Source: Myxococcales bacterium
Lineage (GTDB): Bacteria > Myxococcota_A > Bradymonadia > UBA7976 > UBA1532
DNA length: 64,000 nt
NCBI GenBank assembly: GCA_020633465.1
Contig: JACKDN010000006.1
Location: 310,001 to 374,000 of the forward strand
Reading direction: 5' to 3'
Position 1 is the first letter of the stretch. Every line of letters begins with the position of its first letter. Below, piece after piece: positions 11,340-20,030 of this stretch. The notes under the pieces are model-generated. The model searched no databases, was not told the DNA's origin, and worked only from the letters and a program-made list of their open reading frames with translations. Position numbers and translations under genes: made by a program.

Positions 11340-11711
11340 TCAGCCCGCCGCGTCGGCGGCGATCGCGGCCAACGCCTCGAGCACCAGCGGGTGCTCGCCC
11401 AAGGCCGGCAGCACCTCGATGCGCAGCCCCGGACAGGCCGCGCGCGCCGCCTCGACCAGCGGCGGCAGATCGTGGGCGACGTGCCCCCCGCCCGACATGA
11501 ACAGGGGCAGCACCCGCAGCCGCTCGACGCCGTCCGCGAGCGCGGCGGCGGCCGCCTCGCCCAGGCTGGGCGGGCACAGCTCGAGGTAGGCCAGGGCCAC
11601 CGCCTCGGGGCGGCCCAGGCGCTCGCCGAGCCGAGCGGCCAGCGCCTCGAGCGGCGCGCGCCACGCGCCCCGGCGGCTGCCGTGTGCGAAGAGGACGAGT
11701 CGGTCGCGCAT
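11340..11711 (-). CDS. CbiX/SirB-like sirohydrochlorin chelatase
   Basis: A 123-residue single-domain protein of the short CbiX type, which inserts Co2+ or Fe2+ into sirohydrochlorin for cobalamin or sirohaem synthesis. The first metal-binding His lies in VLFAHGSRRGAW directly after the start, and the second in LFMSGGGHVAHDLP, the two-His signature of the family. LAYLELCPPSLGEAAAA matches the family's Glu-containing helix. The short CbiXS form normally acts as a homodimer. ATG 11711 gives the family-typical start right before the first strand. It follows the PiT-like permease on the same strand, 62 nt apart. No other cobalamin gene is in the window, so the in vivo metal cannot be assigned. 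Confidence 0.8.
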   Translation of the reverse strand: MRDRLVLFAHGSRRGAWRAPLEALAARLGERLGRPEAVALAYLELCPPSLGEAAAAALADGVERLRVLPLFMSGGGHVAHDLPPLVEAARAACPGLRIEVLPALGEHPLVLEALAAIAADAAG

Positions 11712-11773
11712 GGCGGACAGGATGCGCGACCCCGACCGCCCGATGCGAGAAAGTGAGGCGCCCCGGGGTCGGA

Positions 11774-12892
11774 TCAGCCGAGCAGGGCCTCGGCCACCGC
11801 GGGGTTGATGATGCCGGCCAGCACCAGCGCCACCACGAAGCCGATGGTGACGTAGAGCAGGTCCTTGCCGATCAGCATCGCGGCGTGCTTGAAGGTGCGC
11901 TCCTCCTTGCCCGAGTTGCGCACCGCCATCGCCAGCTCGCGCCCGGCCAGCAGGCCGACGAACACCCAGGTGGTGCTCATGGGCATCTTGCTGACGAACT
12001 TGAAGACGTAGAGGATCACCGCATAGATGAAGTCGATGACCGTCGCGGCGCGCACGTCGGTCACGTCGTTCTTCTCGTCCACCACCTGCTGCACCCGCTC
12101 GCCGCCCATGCGGAACAGCAGGCCCAGGCCGAGGAAGATGGTGCCGCTGAAGGCCGCGAACTCCCAGCCCGACAGCTGGCGGGGCAGGTAGACCGCCACG
12201 TTGGCGGCGTCCTGCATCAGCCACACCGACCACAGCAGCGCGGTGGTGATCCACTGGCCGGCCCGCCAGGCCGGGTGGGCCGCGCCGCGGAAGGTGCGCT
12301 TCATCCAGTCGCCGAGCACGAACCACACGACCACCGCGCACACGAAGGCGATGCCGTAGCCGCTGATCGACTTCAGCGTCACCTTCCAGATGCTGCTGCC
12401 GGTGGTCGCGAAGGCGCTCAGCAGCAGGAAGGTGGTCGACACCGGCATCCGCAGCCGGGTGAGGATGAGCAGGAAGATGGGCGCGGCGATGTGCAGGAAG
12501 TGGAACTGCGTCGGCGCCGTCGCGAAGCCCTTGGCCGCCAGGCGCTGATACGAGACGTCGCCGTCGTAGGTGATCCAGCTGTAGGTCATCGTGACGAGGA
12601 ACACCCCGCCGATCCACAGCCACAGGTGCCACCAGGGGCGGCCCTGGTTCGAGGCGATGAAGGTGCCGAGGGTCTGGACGCTGTCGTTGGCCACCGCCGA
12701 GTAGGCGGCGATGGCGAAGCCGACCCACATCGCCACCTTGGGGACGTCGTAGGTGGCCCCGGCCACGAAGAACATCAGGCCGAGCAGGAGGAGGAAGTTG
12801 CGCTCGCGGAGCGCGACGTCGACGAAGCCGCTGCGGAGCCCCCTGCTGGAGGCCCCGAGGCCGTCGACCATGGCCGTGTTTTCGACGCTCAT
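11774..12892 (-). CDS. PiT/PHO4-like inorganic phosphate permease, divergent
   Basis: A 372-residue polytopic membrane protein with about nine to ten hydrophobic helices. It shows the inverted-repeat signature of the PiT family in divergent form: AVANDSVQTLGTFIAS near residue 65 (PiT GANDVANxFGT) and MPVSTTFLLLSA, then in the second half STTWVFVGLLAGRELA (PiT PxSTTHxLxGxxxG). PiT proteins import phosphate, often as metal-phosphate, with H+ or Na+. The call is by motif; related sulfate or unknown-anion permeases in the superfamily are possible. ATG 12892 is the first Met before the hydrophobic part; a downstream CbiX-like gene may be cotranscribed. A phosphate-box-like sequence lies about 86 nt upstream. 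Confidence 0.72.
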   Translation of the reverse strand: MSVENTAMVDGLGASSRGLRSGFVDVALRERNFLLLLGLMFFVAGATYDVPKVAMWVGFAIAAYSAVANDSVQTLGTFIASNQGRPWWHLWLWIGGVFLVTMTYSWITYDGDVSYQRLAAKGFATAPTQFHFLHIAAPIFLLILTRLRMPVSTTFLLLSAFATTGSSIWKVTLKSISGYGIAFVCAVVVWFVLGDWMKRTFRGAAHPAWRAGQWITTALLWSVWLMQDAANVAVYLPRQLSGWEFAAFSGTIFLGLGLLFRMGGERVQQVVDEKNDVTDVRAATVIDFIYAVILYVFKFVSKMPMSTTWVFVGLLAGRELAMAVRNSGKEERTFKHAAMLIGKDLLYVTIGFVVALVLAGIINPAVAEALLG

Positions 12893-12977
12893 TTCGGTTT
12901 CCCGTGTGGGGGCGATGGCCCCCGCTGCCGTCGGGCGAAGAGGTACGCCCGCACCGCCTCGGACCGGCGTCGGGAAT

Positions 12978-12995
12978 TCAACAGTTGTGTGACAT
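12978..12995 (-). promoter_or_regulatory. Candidate PhoB-box-like direct repeat upstream of the permease
   Basis: On the minus strand the sequence reads ATGTCACACAACTGTTGA: two TGT-starting half-sites 11 nt apart, the spacing of PhoB direct repeats (consensus CTGTCAT with 11 nt period). It lies in a short AT-richer patch of an otherwise extremely GC-rich leader and about 86 nt before the start of the PiT-like gene. The first half-site matches TGTCA; the second only partly (CTGTTGA). This is a suggestion from pattern and context, not a proven operator. Confidence 0.3.
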
Positions 12996-13123
12996 CGCTC
13001 GGGGTGGGCCCGGCCGGCCGGCCCGCGCGGGCGCGCGCCCACGGACGCCGCCGGCGGGGCGACGCGCGCCGCCCCGCGGATCGGTAACATCCTGAAACAG
13101 AAGCGAAATGAAGGCGACGCGGC

Positions 13124-14056
13124 TCAGCGGCAGAGGCCGTCGTCCGGCGTCGCGCGCGGGAAGGTGCCGGCCTGCATCAGCAGCTGCTCGGCGTCGCGCA
13201 CCTCGCCACAATCGATGGCGCCCGAGCCGTCGAGATCGAGGTCCAGCCCGCCCGCCGCGCCGACCGCGCGGCGCAGCACGAAGCGGCTCTGGCCCTCGCT
13301 CGGCGGCAGCTCCGTGTCGCTGCTGCACAGCCCGCTGCTGGCGGCCAGGACCACCTTGTCGACGGCCGACTGCACCTCGCCCTCGATCCGGTCGGGCCCC
13401 ACCACCGTGCCGCGGAAGCGCAGCCGCGTGCGCTGCACCACCTGCACGTCGCACGCGGGCTCGCCGTTGCGGTTGACCACGACGAAGGTGACGCCGGGCG
13501 CGTCGTCGCCCTCGGTGTCCTCCACGCGCGGATCGTCCACGCTGCTGGGCAGCGCCTCGGTGGGCGCGATGTCGGACGCCCCCCACAGATCGACCAGCTC
13601 GGCGGTGAAGTACGCGTCGCCGGGCTCGCGCCCCAGCAGGAAGCCGCTGAGGTAGTGCGACTCGAGGCTGTCGGGGATGGCCGGCGGCACCACGGTGCGC
13701 AGCCCCGCCACCAGCGGGCTCAGCTCCTGCCCGCACAGCTGCACGTGCTGGCGAAGCACCACCTGCAGGTCGTCCTCGGACACCTCGGCGATGTCCACCA
13801 GGTAGGTGCTCCAGATGATGTTCTCGACCGACGTGCCCAGCGCCTCGAGGCACTTGCGATCCTCGACCCAGAGCAGCCACTGACCGGCCGCGTCCTCGAG
13901 GGGGCCGGTCGCGCCCATGTCGACGCGCGGCCCCCCGTCGTTGGCCGGCGGCGCGGCGTCGGGCGCGGCCGCGTCCAGATCGGGGAACAGCCCCTCGCCG
14001 CGCTCGACGCTGCTGCAGCCGCCCAGCGCGAGGGCCAGCGCCAGCAGGCGGCGCAT
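13124..14056 (-). CDS. Lipoprotein with C-terminal EF-hand-like calcium loop
   Basis: A 310-residue lipoprotein: signal MRRLLALALALGGC with lipobox ALGGC, then an Asp-Ala linker (DLDAAAPDAAPP). The body has no family that I recognise; it contains several Cys residues and a mainly beta composition. Near the C terminus DLDGSGAIDCGE fits the 12-residue EF-hand/dockerin calcium-loop pattern (Asp at 1, 3, Ser at 5, Glu at 12). The ATG shares one base with the stop of the upstream FadL-like gene (TGATG), so the two are translationally coupled; the lipoprotein may be a partner of that porin. Partnership is inference from coupling. Confidence 0.8.
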   Translation of the reverse strand: MRRLLALALALGGCSSVERGEGLFPDLDAAAPDAAPPANDGGPRVDMGATGPLEDAAGQWLLWVEDRKCLEALGTSVENIIWSTYLVDIAEVSEDDLQVVLRQHVQLCGQELSPLVAGLRTVVPPAIPDSLESHYLSGFLLGREPGDAYFTAELVDLWGASDIAPTEALPSSVDDPRVEDTEGDDAPGVTFVVVNRNGEPACDVQVVQRTRLRFRGTVVGPDRIEGEVQSAVDKVVLAASSGLCSSDTELPPSEGQSRFVLRRAVGAAGGLDLDLDGSGAIDCGEVRDAEQLLMQAGTFPRATPDDGLCR

Positions 14057-15453
14057 CAGAACCTCCACTTGACGTCGATCGACGCCGCCATGATGTAGCC
14101 GCCGTGGGTGTAGCCGGGGAAGCCGGGGTTGCCCGTCTGCAGGCCCTGCGTGTCGGCCGCGCGCTGCAGCGGCGTGTCCTCGGCCAGATCGGGCACCTCG
14201 TCGCACAGCTCGGTGACGCCCTCGGCGCAGTCGGGGTAGTCGCCGTCCGCGCGCACGGTCTTGCGCGTCTCCTCGACCAGCAGCGCGTGCAGCTGGATGG
14301 CCAGATCGACGGTCAGCTCTTCGCCCCACACCTCGAAGTCGCGCCCCGCGCCCAGCCCGAGCACCACGCGGTCGTTGTCGACGTAGTTGGTGCGCCCGGT
14401 CTGCGGCGGCACCGGCGACGGGCTCCAGCCGACGCCGCCGCGGAAGTAGGTGCGCGGGTTGACCGGGTACTCGACGCCCAGCTTCCAGTCGTAGGTGTCC
14501 TCGAAGCCGGCCAGCTCGGCGCGCGCGTCGAGGTAGTTCGACCAGCCCTGCCAGGTGCCCTCGACGGTGCCGGTCAGGCCGTTGGGCGCCACCAGGGCGA
14601 CCGAGCCGCTCAGGCGCGGCGGCGAGTACTGCCGCACCACGTTCAGCGGCTGGATGATCGGCTCGGCGTCCTCGTCGCCGCGCAGCTGCACCTGGTTGTA
14701 GCCCTCGAGGCCGACGAACAGCTCGTCCTGGAAGGCGGCGCCGATGCGCAGCCAGTCGTAGGGATCGACGCGCAGGCCGGCGGTCAGCGCGGCGCGCGCG
14801 CTCTGCTCGATGTCGACGTTGATCAGCGAGGTCGAGGGATCGGTCGAGTTGGGCGTGTAGACGTTGTTGATGGTGCGCGCCGCGGGCACCACCATCAGGC
14901 CCATCCCCATCGAGAACCAGGGCAGCAGCCGATAGCCCAACCCCAGGGCGATCACCTCGCCGGCGGCGCGGTCGCCCACCAGCTCGAAGCGCAGCCGGTT
15001 GGTGAAGTACTGCTCCTGCTCGTCGGGGAAGGCCGTGCGCATACGAGCGAAGCCGTCGAAGGGCACGAAGAACGCGGCGCCGATCGCCACGTCGTCGTCG
15101 AACAGCTTCAGGGTGAGGCCGACCGTGGCGCCCAGCACGCCGTCGGGATCCTCGCGGTCGACGCGCGGGTTCAGCCGCTGGCCGTAGGCGGGCGGATCGT
15201 AGCCCGAGGGGCGCGGCGACAGCAGGATCGACGTGCGGTTGAAGCTGCCGACGATGCCCAGGCCGATCTCGTTGCGGCCGAAGGGCAGCCCCGCCGGGTT
15301 GTGGAAGGTGGCCATGTAGTCGGACGACAGCGCGGCCACCGCCCCGCCCATCGCCTGGGCGCGGGCCCCGGCGCCGAACAGGTCGAAGGGGTTGGCGTGC
15401 GCGCCGACGGGCAGGCTGGCCCCGAGGGCCGCCGCGAAGAGGATCGATCGCAT
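14056..15453 (-). CDS. FadL/OmpP1-family outer-membrane transport protein
   Basis: A 465-residue protein with signal peptide MRSILFAAALGASLPVGAHA. The mature start NPFDLFGAGARAQAMGGA followed by TFHNPAGL is the hallmark N-terminal hatch of the FadL/TodX family, which imports long-chain fatty acids or aromatic hydrocarbons across the outer membrane. The rest is a series of beta strands and the chain ends in Trp-Arg-Phe, the terminal aromatic expected for a BAM-inserted barrel. An insertion near residue 400 holds four acidic/Cys segments (DCAEG, LCDEVPD). ATG 15453 starts the signal peptide. It is coupled to the downstream lipoprotein and divergent from the MscS gene. Together with the lipase and thioesterase at 3.7-7.1 kb it suggests fatty-acid scavenging. 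Confidence 0.88.
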   Translation of the reverse strand: MRSILFAAALGASLPVGAHANPFDLFGAGARAQAMGGAVAALSSDYMATFHNPAGLPFGRNEIGLGIVGSFNRTSILLSPRPSGYDPPAYGQRLNPRVDREDPDGVLGATVGLTLKLFDDDVAIGAAFFVPFDGFARMRTAFPDEQEQYFTNRLRFELVGDRAAGEVIALGLGYRLLPWFSMGMGLMVVPAARTINNVYTPNSTDPSTSLINVDIEQSARAALTAGLRVDPYDWLRIGAAFQDELFVGLEGYNQVQLRGDEDAEPIIQPLNVVRQYSPPRLSGSVALVAPNGLTGTVEGTWQGWSNYLDARAELAGFEDTYDWKLGVEYPVNPRTYFRGGVGWSPSPVPPQTGRTNYVDNDRVVLGLGAGRDFEVWGEELTVDLAIQLHALLVEETRKTVRADGDYPDCAEGVTELCDEVPDLAEDTPLQRAADTQGLQTGNPGFPGYTHGGYIMAASIDVKWRF

Positions 15454-15564
15454 GAGGCGCGCTTTAGCACACCGGGGGCGGTTGTGCGAAGCGCGCGCGA
15501 CGACGGTTGCCAAACCCCCGTCGCCCCCTCAGAATCCCCGCCCCGCGCACTCACGGGAGGCCCC

Positions 15565-16620
15565 ATGGACGAGCTACTGTCGAAGGAGCTGTTCGCCGGC
15601 AACACGGTCGCCGACGCCGCGCAGTTCGTCGGCTACCTGTTCCTGACGTTCCTGGCCGCGAAGCTGCTGCAGGCCGTCTTCAAGGGCGTGCTGTCCAAGT
15701 GGGCCGCGCGGTCGAAGAACAAGTTCGACGACATCCTGCTGGCCGCGTTCCGCCAGCCGATCTACTGGATCGCGCTGGTCACCGGCCTCGACGCGTCGCT
15801 GAACTCGCTGCACCTGCCGGCGGGCCTCAACGAGGTGGTGGGCAACGTCACCACCGTGCTGGTGATGATGTTCGTCGCGTGGAGCATCTCGAACCTGATC
15901 ACCGGGCTCCGCACGGTCTACGTCGACCCGCTCGTCGAGTCGACCGAGAGCCGGCTGGACGATCAGATCATCCCGATCGTCGAGAAGACGCTGAAGGTGG
16001 CGACGTGGTCGTTCGCGCTGCTGATCGCCTTCGACAACATCGGCTTCGACATCGTCTCGCTGCTGACCGGCCTGGGCATCGGCGGCCTGGCCCTGGCGAT
16101 GGCCGCGAAGGACACGCTGGCCAACGTCTTCGGCTCGGTCACCATCTTCGCCGACCAGCCCTTCCAGGTGGACGACGTCATCACCATCAAGGGCCACACG
16201 GGCACCGTCGTCGATCTGGGGCTGCGCACCTGCCGGCTGCGCACCTTCGAGGGCACGATGGTCACCATCCCCAACTCGCTGATGGTGGGCGACTGCATCG
16301 AGAACCTGTCCGCGCGGCCGGCGCGCAAGTTCAACGGCACCATCGGCCTCGTGTACTCGACGACCAGCGACCAGCTGACCGCCGCCATGCAGGCGCTGCG
16401 CGACATCCTGGCGGCGCACCCGAAGGTGCGCGAGGACTACGCGGTGCGCTTCGCCAACTTCGGCGACTCGGCGCTGCAGCTGACGGTGCTGTACTGGGTG
16501 GTGCCGCCGGGCGAGTACTTCGACGTGGTCAGCGAGATCAACGTGACCATCAAGCAGCGCTTCGACGCCGAGGGCTGGGAGATGGCCTTCCCCAGCATGA
16601 CCCTCTACAAGGGCGACTGA
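15565..16620 (+). CDS. MscS-family mechanosensitive ion channel
   Basis: A 351-residue inner-membrane protein. Four hydrophobic segments cover about residues 15-35, 55-75, 85-105 and 130-180; the last is the pore helix with LTGLGIGGLALAMAAKDTL, the Gly/Ala-packed TM3 of MscS, followed by NVFGSVTIFADQPFQVDDVI, the start of the cytoplasmic beta domain (GxVxxxxxRxTxL form: GTVVDLGLRTCRLRTFEG). The C-terminal alpha/beta domain is complete. Such channels open under membrane tension during hypo-osmotic shock. ATG 15565 lies 4 nt behind GGGAGG. The gene converges with the beta-propeller gene with a 9 bp gap. Confidence 0.94.
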   Translation: MDELLSKELFAGNTVADAAQFVGYLFLTFLAAKLLQAVFKGVLSKWAARSKNKFDDILLAAFRQPIYWIALVTGLDASLNSLHLPAGLNEVVGNVTTVLVMMFVAWSISNLITGLRTVYVDPLVESTESRLDDQIIPIVEKTLKVATWSFALLIAFDNIGFDIVSLLTGLGIGGLALAMAAKDTLANVFGSVTIFADQPFQVDDVITIKGHTGTVVDLGLRTCRLRTFEGTMVTIPNSLMVGDCIENLSARPARKFNGTIGLVYSTTSDQLTAAMQALRDILAAHPKVREDYAVRFANFGDSALQLTVLYWVVPPGEYFDVVSEINVTIKQRFDAEGWEMAFPSMTLYKGD

Positions 16621-16629
16621 CCGAGCCCC

Positions 16630-18792
16630 TCACTCCCCGCGGCGGTACAGCGTCACCTGCCACGGCTCGGGCTGCATCGCGACCGCCAGCGTCTTCCCGT
16701 CGGGCGAGAAGCGGGCCGTCGGCGTGGCGCTCATCGTGCGCGGCACGACGCCCAGCGACTGCCGGCCGCCGCCCTGCAGATCGACCAGCTGCAGGTCCAG
16801 GCCGTCGCGGCCCCACACCAGCCAGCGGCCGTCCGGCGACAGATCGATCATCGACGGCACGCTCGCCGACCACACCCCGCCGGTGGTGTCGAAGGTGACG
16901 CGGCGCTCGCCCAGGACGACCGTGCAGGCCGCCGTGCCGCAGTACTCGAGCAGCACGCCGTCGCCGGCCGGCCAGGCCTGCACCAGCGCGCCGCCCTCGG
17001 CCTCGAGCGCCACCCCCTTCGTCTCGAGCGCCGGCGATCCTTCGCGCGTCTCGCCCACGTCGTGCAGCGCCAGCGCCGGCCCCTGCTGCACCAGCAGCTT
17101 GCCGCCCCGCGCCCGCAGCCCGCGGCGATCCATCCGCCCCTGGCTGTCGAAGTTCAGCAGCGACCGCCCGCTCTTCGCGTCGTAGTAGGTGAAGGTGCCG
17201 CCGAAGTCGTCCGCCACGACGACGCCGCAGTCGCCCGACAGGCCGAACATCCAGCCGCCGTCGTGCTTCACCTTGGCGCCGGGCTTCCACGTCGCGCCCT
17301 GCGCCCGGAACACCTGCACGGCCCCGCCGTAGATGCGCGCGGCGAAGGTGCCGTCGGCGCAGCCCTCGAGACCGTCCACGTCCTTGCCCAGCCCCTTGGA
17401 TTGATACAGCCGCCCCCCGTCGGCCACCGAGAACACCCGCACGCGGTCGTCGTTGCCGCCGGCGACCAGGCGGTCGTTGCCCAGGAAGGCCAGCCCCGCG
17501 ACGGTGCCCGGCGCCTTCTGCCCCGAGGTGCGCCCCGTCTTCGGGTGGGCGTCGATCACGCGCGTCGCGGCCCAGCCGAGGCCCGGCGCCGCCACCGCGG
17601 CCACCTGCGCCGAGGCCGCCACCGCCACCTTCGCCCGCGGCGTCGCCTCCCGCCCCGGCGCGACCAGCTTCACCGCCGTCACCGCCCCGTCGTAGCTGCC
17701 CACGTAGGCCCGCTCGGCGTCCGCCGCCAGCACGCGCGGCGCCTTCTTCAGCGCCACCTTCGCCTTCGTCTCGAGCGAGTACTCGTCCAGCAGCGACAGC
17801 GTGTCGTCCGCGCCCGTCGTCCCGAACGCCGCCACCCACTGCTGCCCCGCGTCCACCACGCCCATCGACGCGGTCATCGGCTCGCTCAGCGCGCGCGGCT
17901 TCTCGGCGCCCAGGTCGTACAGCAGCACCTTGCTGTCGGGCGTGTCGTTCAGGTTGTACGCCTCGATGTGCCCCGTGCTGACCAGCAGCAGCGGACCGCG
18001 CTTGGTCGCCCCTTGAATCACCCAGCCCGGCCGCGCGCCCAGATCGGCCGCGTCCATGCAGCCCTGCACGCCCTTCTCGATCACCGTGATGCACAGCGGC
18101 CCGCTGCCCCCGCCGCTGTCGAAGTGCGCCGTCACCACCTTGCCGTCCTCGGCGTCCAGGAAGTCGACGTGGCGCTTCGGCCCCGCGGGCAGCGCGAAGC
18201 TGGCCCCGTCGCTGCACCGCACCGCCACCAGGTTGGACTTCAGCCGCCCGACCCCCGAGCGCTGCTCGGCGAAGACGTAGCCCCCGCCCGCGCCCACCAG
18301 ATCACCGGGCACCGGCGCCCGCCAGCGCGGCGCGCCGTCGGGGCCCAGCCCCACCGCCATCAACGTCTTCTGCCCGTCCGGCCCGGTCCCGCGCGCCGTC
18401 GCCACCATCAGCTGGTAGCCCGGGCAGTCGGCCAGGCTGGTGCCCGGCGCCTCGAGCGGCGCGGTCCAGCGCACCGCCCCGCTGGCCGCGTCGCGCCCCT
18501 CGACCTCGGCCTTGCCCGTCCACAGGACGCCCACGGTGTCGTCCACCACCGCCAGCCCGGTCGCCTGCACGTCGTCGGGCGCGGGCGACGCGGCCTTCCA
18601 GCGCTGCGTGCCCTTGGCGGCGTCGAGCGCCACGACCGCGTTGTCCCAGGTGACGACGACCACGCTGCCGCCGCCCAGGCCCATCGCCTTCGGCCCCGCC
18701 TCGGGGCTGACCGTCCGCGTCCACAGCGGCTTCGCCGCCCACGCCGATCCCGCGCTCAACAGCAGCGCCATTCCCCACGATCCCGCGCGCAT
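16630..18792 (-). CDS. Exported PQQ/WD40-like beta-propeller protein
   Basis: A 720-residue exported protein: signal peptide MRAGSWGMALLLSAGSAWA behind a GGGAGG ribosome site. The mature chain consists of repeated about 40-50-residue units with motifs such as VVALDAAKGTQRWKAASP and DAASGAVRWTAPLE, the W-containing outer-strand pattern of PQQ_2/Pyrrolo-quinoline quinone-like propellers (as in BamB), and further units such as VAGLAFLGNDRLVAGGNDDR closer to WD40. No catalytic residues of quinoproteins are evident, so a protein-interaction or scaffold role in the periplasm is more likely. It is divergent from the lipoprotein at 18885 with 92 bp between starts. Confidence 0.82.
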   Translation of the reverse strand: MRAGSWGMALLLSAGSAWAAKPLWTRTVSPEAGPKAMGLGGGSVVVVTWDNAVVALDAAKGTQRWKAASPAPDDVQATGLAVVDDTVGVLWTGKAEVEGRDAASGAVRWTAPLEAPGTSLADCPGYQLMVATARGTGPDGQKTLMAVGLGPDGAPRWRAPVPGDLVGAGGGYVFAEQRSGVGRLKSNLVAVRCSDGASFALPAGPKRHVDFLDAEDGKVVTAHFDSGGGSGPLCITVIEKGVQGCMDAADLGARPGWVIQGATKRGPLLLVSTGHIEAYNLNDTPDSKVLLYDLGAEKPRALSEPMTASMGVVDAGQQWVAAFGTTGADDTLSLLDEYSLETKAKVALKKAPRVLAADAERAYVGSYDGAVTAVKLVAPGREATPRAKVAVAASAQVAAVAAPGLGWAATRVIDAHPKTGRTSGQKAPGTVAGLAFLGNDRLVAGGNDDRVRVFSVADGGRLYQSKGLGKDVDGLEGCADGTFAARIYGGAVQVFRAQGATWKPGAKVKHDGGWMFGLSGDCGVVVADDFGGTFTYYDAKSGRSLLNFDSQGRMDRRGLRARGGKLLVQQGPALALHDVGETREGSPALETKGVALEAEGGALVQAWPAGDGVLLEYCGTAACTVVLGERRVTFDTTGGVWSASVPSMIDLSPDGRWLVWGRDGLDLQLVDLQGGGRQSLGVVPRTMSATPTARFSPDGKTLAVAMQPEPWQVTLYRRGE

Positions 18793-18884
18793 CGTCCCTC
18801 CCTGTCTTCGGGTCGCGAGCATCGCCGACGGCGGCCGTCGCGGCAACCGGGCGTCGGTCCGACGTTTCGAGTATCCTGGCCGCG

Positions 18885-20030
18885 ATGACGCTCGCCGACC
18901 GCCTGCCGACGGCCGCCCTGTGCCTGCTGTTCAGCGGCTGCCTGACCGAGTTCCCGGACGCCGCCCCCGAGCAGCGAGCCTCGGTCGACGCGCGGCTGAT
19001 CGAGGTCGACTGGAGCCCGAGGCCGGCGGACGGCGCGCCCCCCGCCCCCGACCGGCGCGACGCGGCCCCCGAGAGTGACGCCCTCGCGACGCCCGCGCTC
19101 GACGGCGCGCCCGCCGCCGACACCGATCCACCCCGGGACGCCGCGTCACGCCCCGACGGGGCCGACGACGCCGAGGCGCCGCGCGACGCCACGCCGCCGC
19201 CCGACCCGGCCTGCGTGGCCGAGGCCTGCAACGGCCGCGACGACGACTGCGACGGCGCCGTCGACGAAGACGTCGGCCTGTGCGGCCCCTACGTCGAGAC
19301 CCACTGCGAGGTGTGGCTGGCCTTCGCCGGCAGCGGCCAGAACCCCGGCGTCGTCCCCACCTGGGGCGACTGCCCGGGCTCGGCGCGCGACAACAGCGGC
19401 AACCACCGCTGCGTGGGCACCCGGCGCGACGGCCGGTTTCGGTCCATCCGCCTCAGCGGCAGCGGCACCCTCGGGGGCGTCAACGGCGACGCCGCGATCG
19501 GCCTGCGCTTCGTCTGCAGCGACGAGTCGGCGCCCGAGCTCGCCGAGTGGATCCAGACGCACTGCAGCGTGTTCCTCGGCTGGACCGACCTGAACCTGGG
19601 GCCCGACAACAGCGACACCTGGGGCCCGTGTCCGGGTGTCCCGGCGTCCTATGCCCTGCCCCTGCCCTGCGTGTCGACGACCACGAACGGCACCTTCCAC
19701 GCGCTGCGCTTCGCCGGCGACGTCGACGGCAACGACGACCTCGGCGTCGCGTTCCGCTGCGTGGACGACGCGCAGCCGGCGCGCGCCGCCGCGCTGGCCG
19801 CCTCGGCCGAGGTGTTCCTCGCCCAGCTCCGCATCCTCACGCTGTTCGACGACGACAAGAACGGCGACGCCGAGTGGGGCCTGTGCCCCGGCCAGAGCCG
19901 CGACAACGACGGTGACGAGCGCTGCATCGGGACCTTCGGCGACCAGCGCTTCCACCGGCTGGACCTGGCCGGCAACGTCGACTACCTCGACGTGCTCGGC
20001 ATCAGCCTGCGAGCCCGGAGGGCGCCTTGA
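18885..20030 (+). CDS. Lipoprotein with a MopE-type motif and three copies of an unrecognised ~75-residue domain
   Basis: A 381-residue lipoprotein with lipobox LFSGC and a Pro/Ala/Asp-rich linker (residues 20-110). One CNGRDDDCDGAVDED motif (putative MopE-like metal-binding motif) near 120 is followed by three tandem domains. Each begins with a Cys or Ser followed by a [V]-[FW]-L pair (HCEVWLAF, HCSVFLGW, SAEVFLAQ), has a DxWGxCPG element (TWGDCPGSARDN, TWGPCPGVP, EWGLCPGQSRDN), a CxGT/CxST element and ends in a strand ending LRFVC, VAFRC or ISLR. Conserved Asn-Gly-Asp positions suggest calcium or metal sites and paired Cys suggest disulfides. I do not recognise the domain. It overlaps the next gene, whose TTG start lies across this stop. 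Confidence 0.85.
   Translation: MTLADRLPTAALCLLFSGCLTEFPDAAPEQRASVDARLIEVDWSPRPADGAPPAPDRRDAAPESDALATPALDGAPAADTDPPRDAASRPDGADDAEAPRDATPPPDPACVAEACNGRDDDCDGAVDEDVGLCGPYVETHCEVWLAFAGSGQNPGVVPTWGDCPGSARDNSGNHRCVGTRRDGRFRSIRLSGSGTLGGVNGDAAIGLRFVCSDESAPELAEWIQTHCSVFLGWTDLNLGPDNSDTWGPCPGVPASYALPLPCVSTTTNGTFHALRFAGDVDGNDDLGVAFRCVDDAQPARAAALAASAEVFLAQLRILTLFDDDKNGDAEWGLCPGQSRDNDGDERCIGTFGDQRFHRLDLAGNVDYLDVLGISLRARRAP

Noticed and set aside
11053..11711. Separate short gene between the hydrolase and CbiX genes
   Set aside because: The text is the split N terminus of the hydrolase lipoprotein (signal peptide at 11262), not an independent gene.
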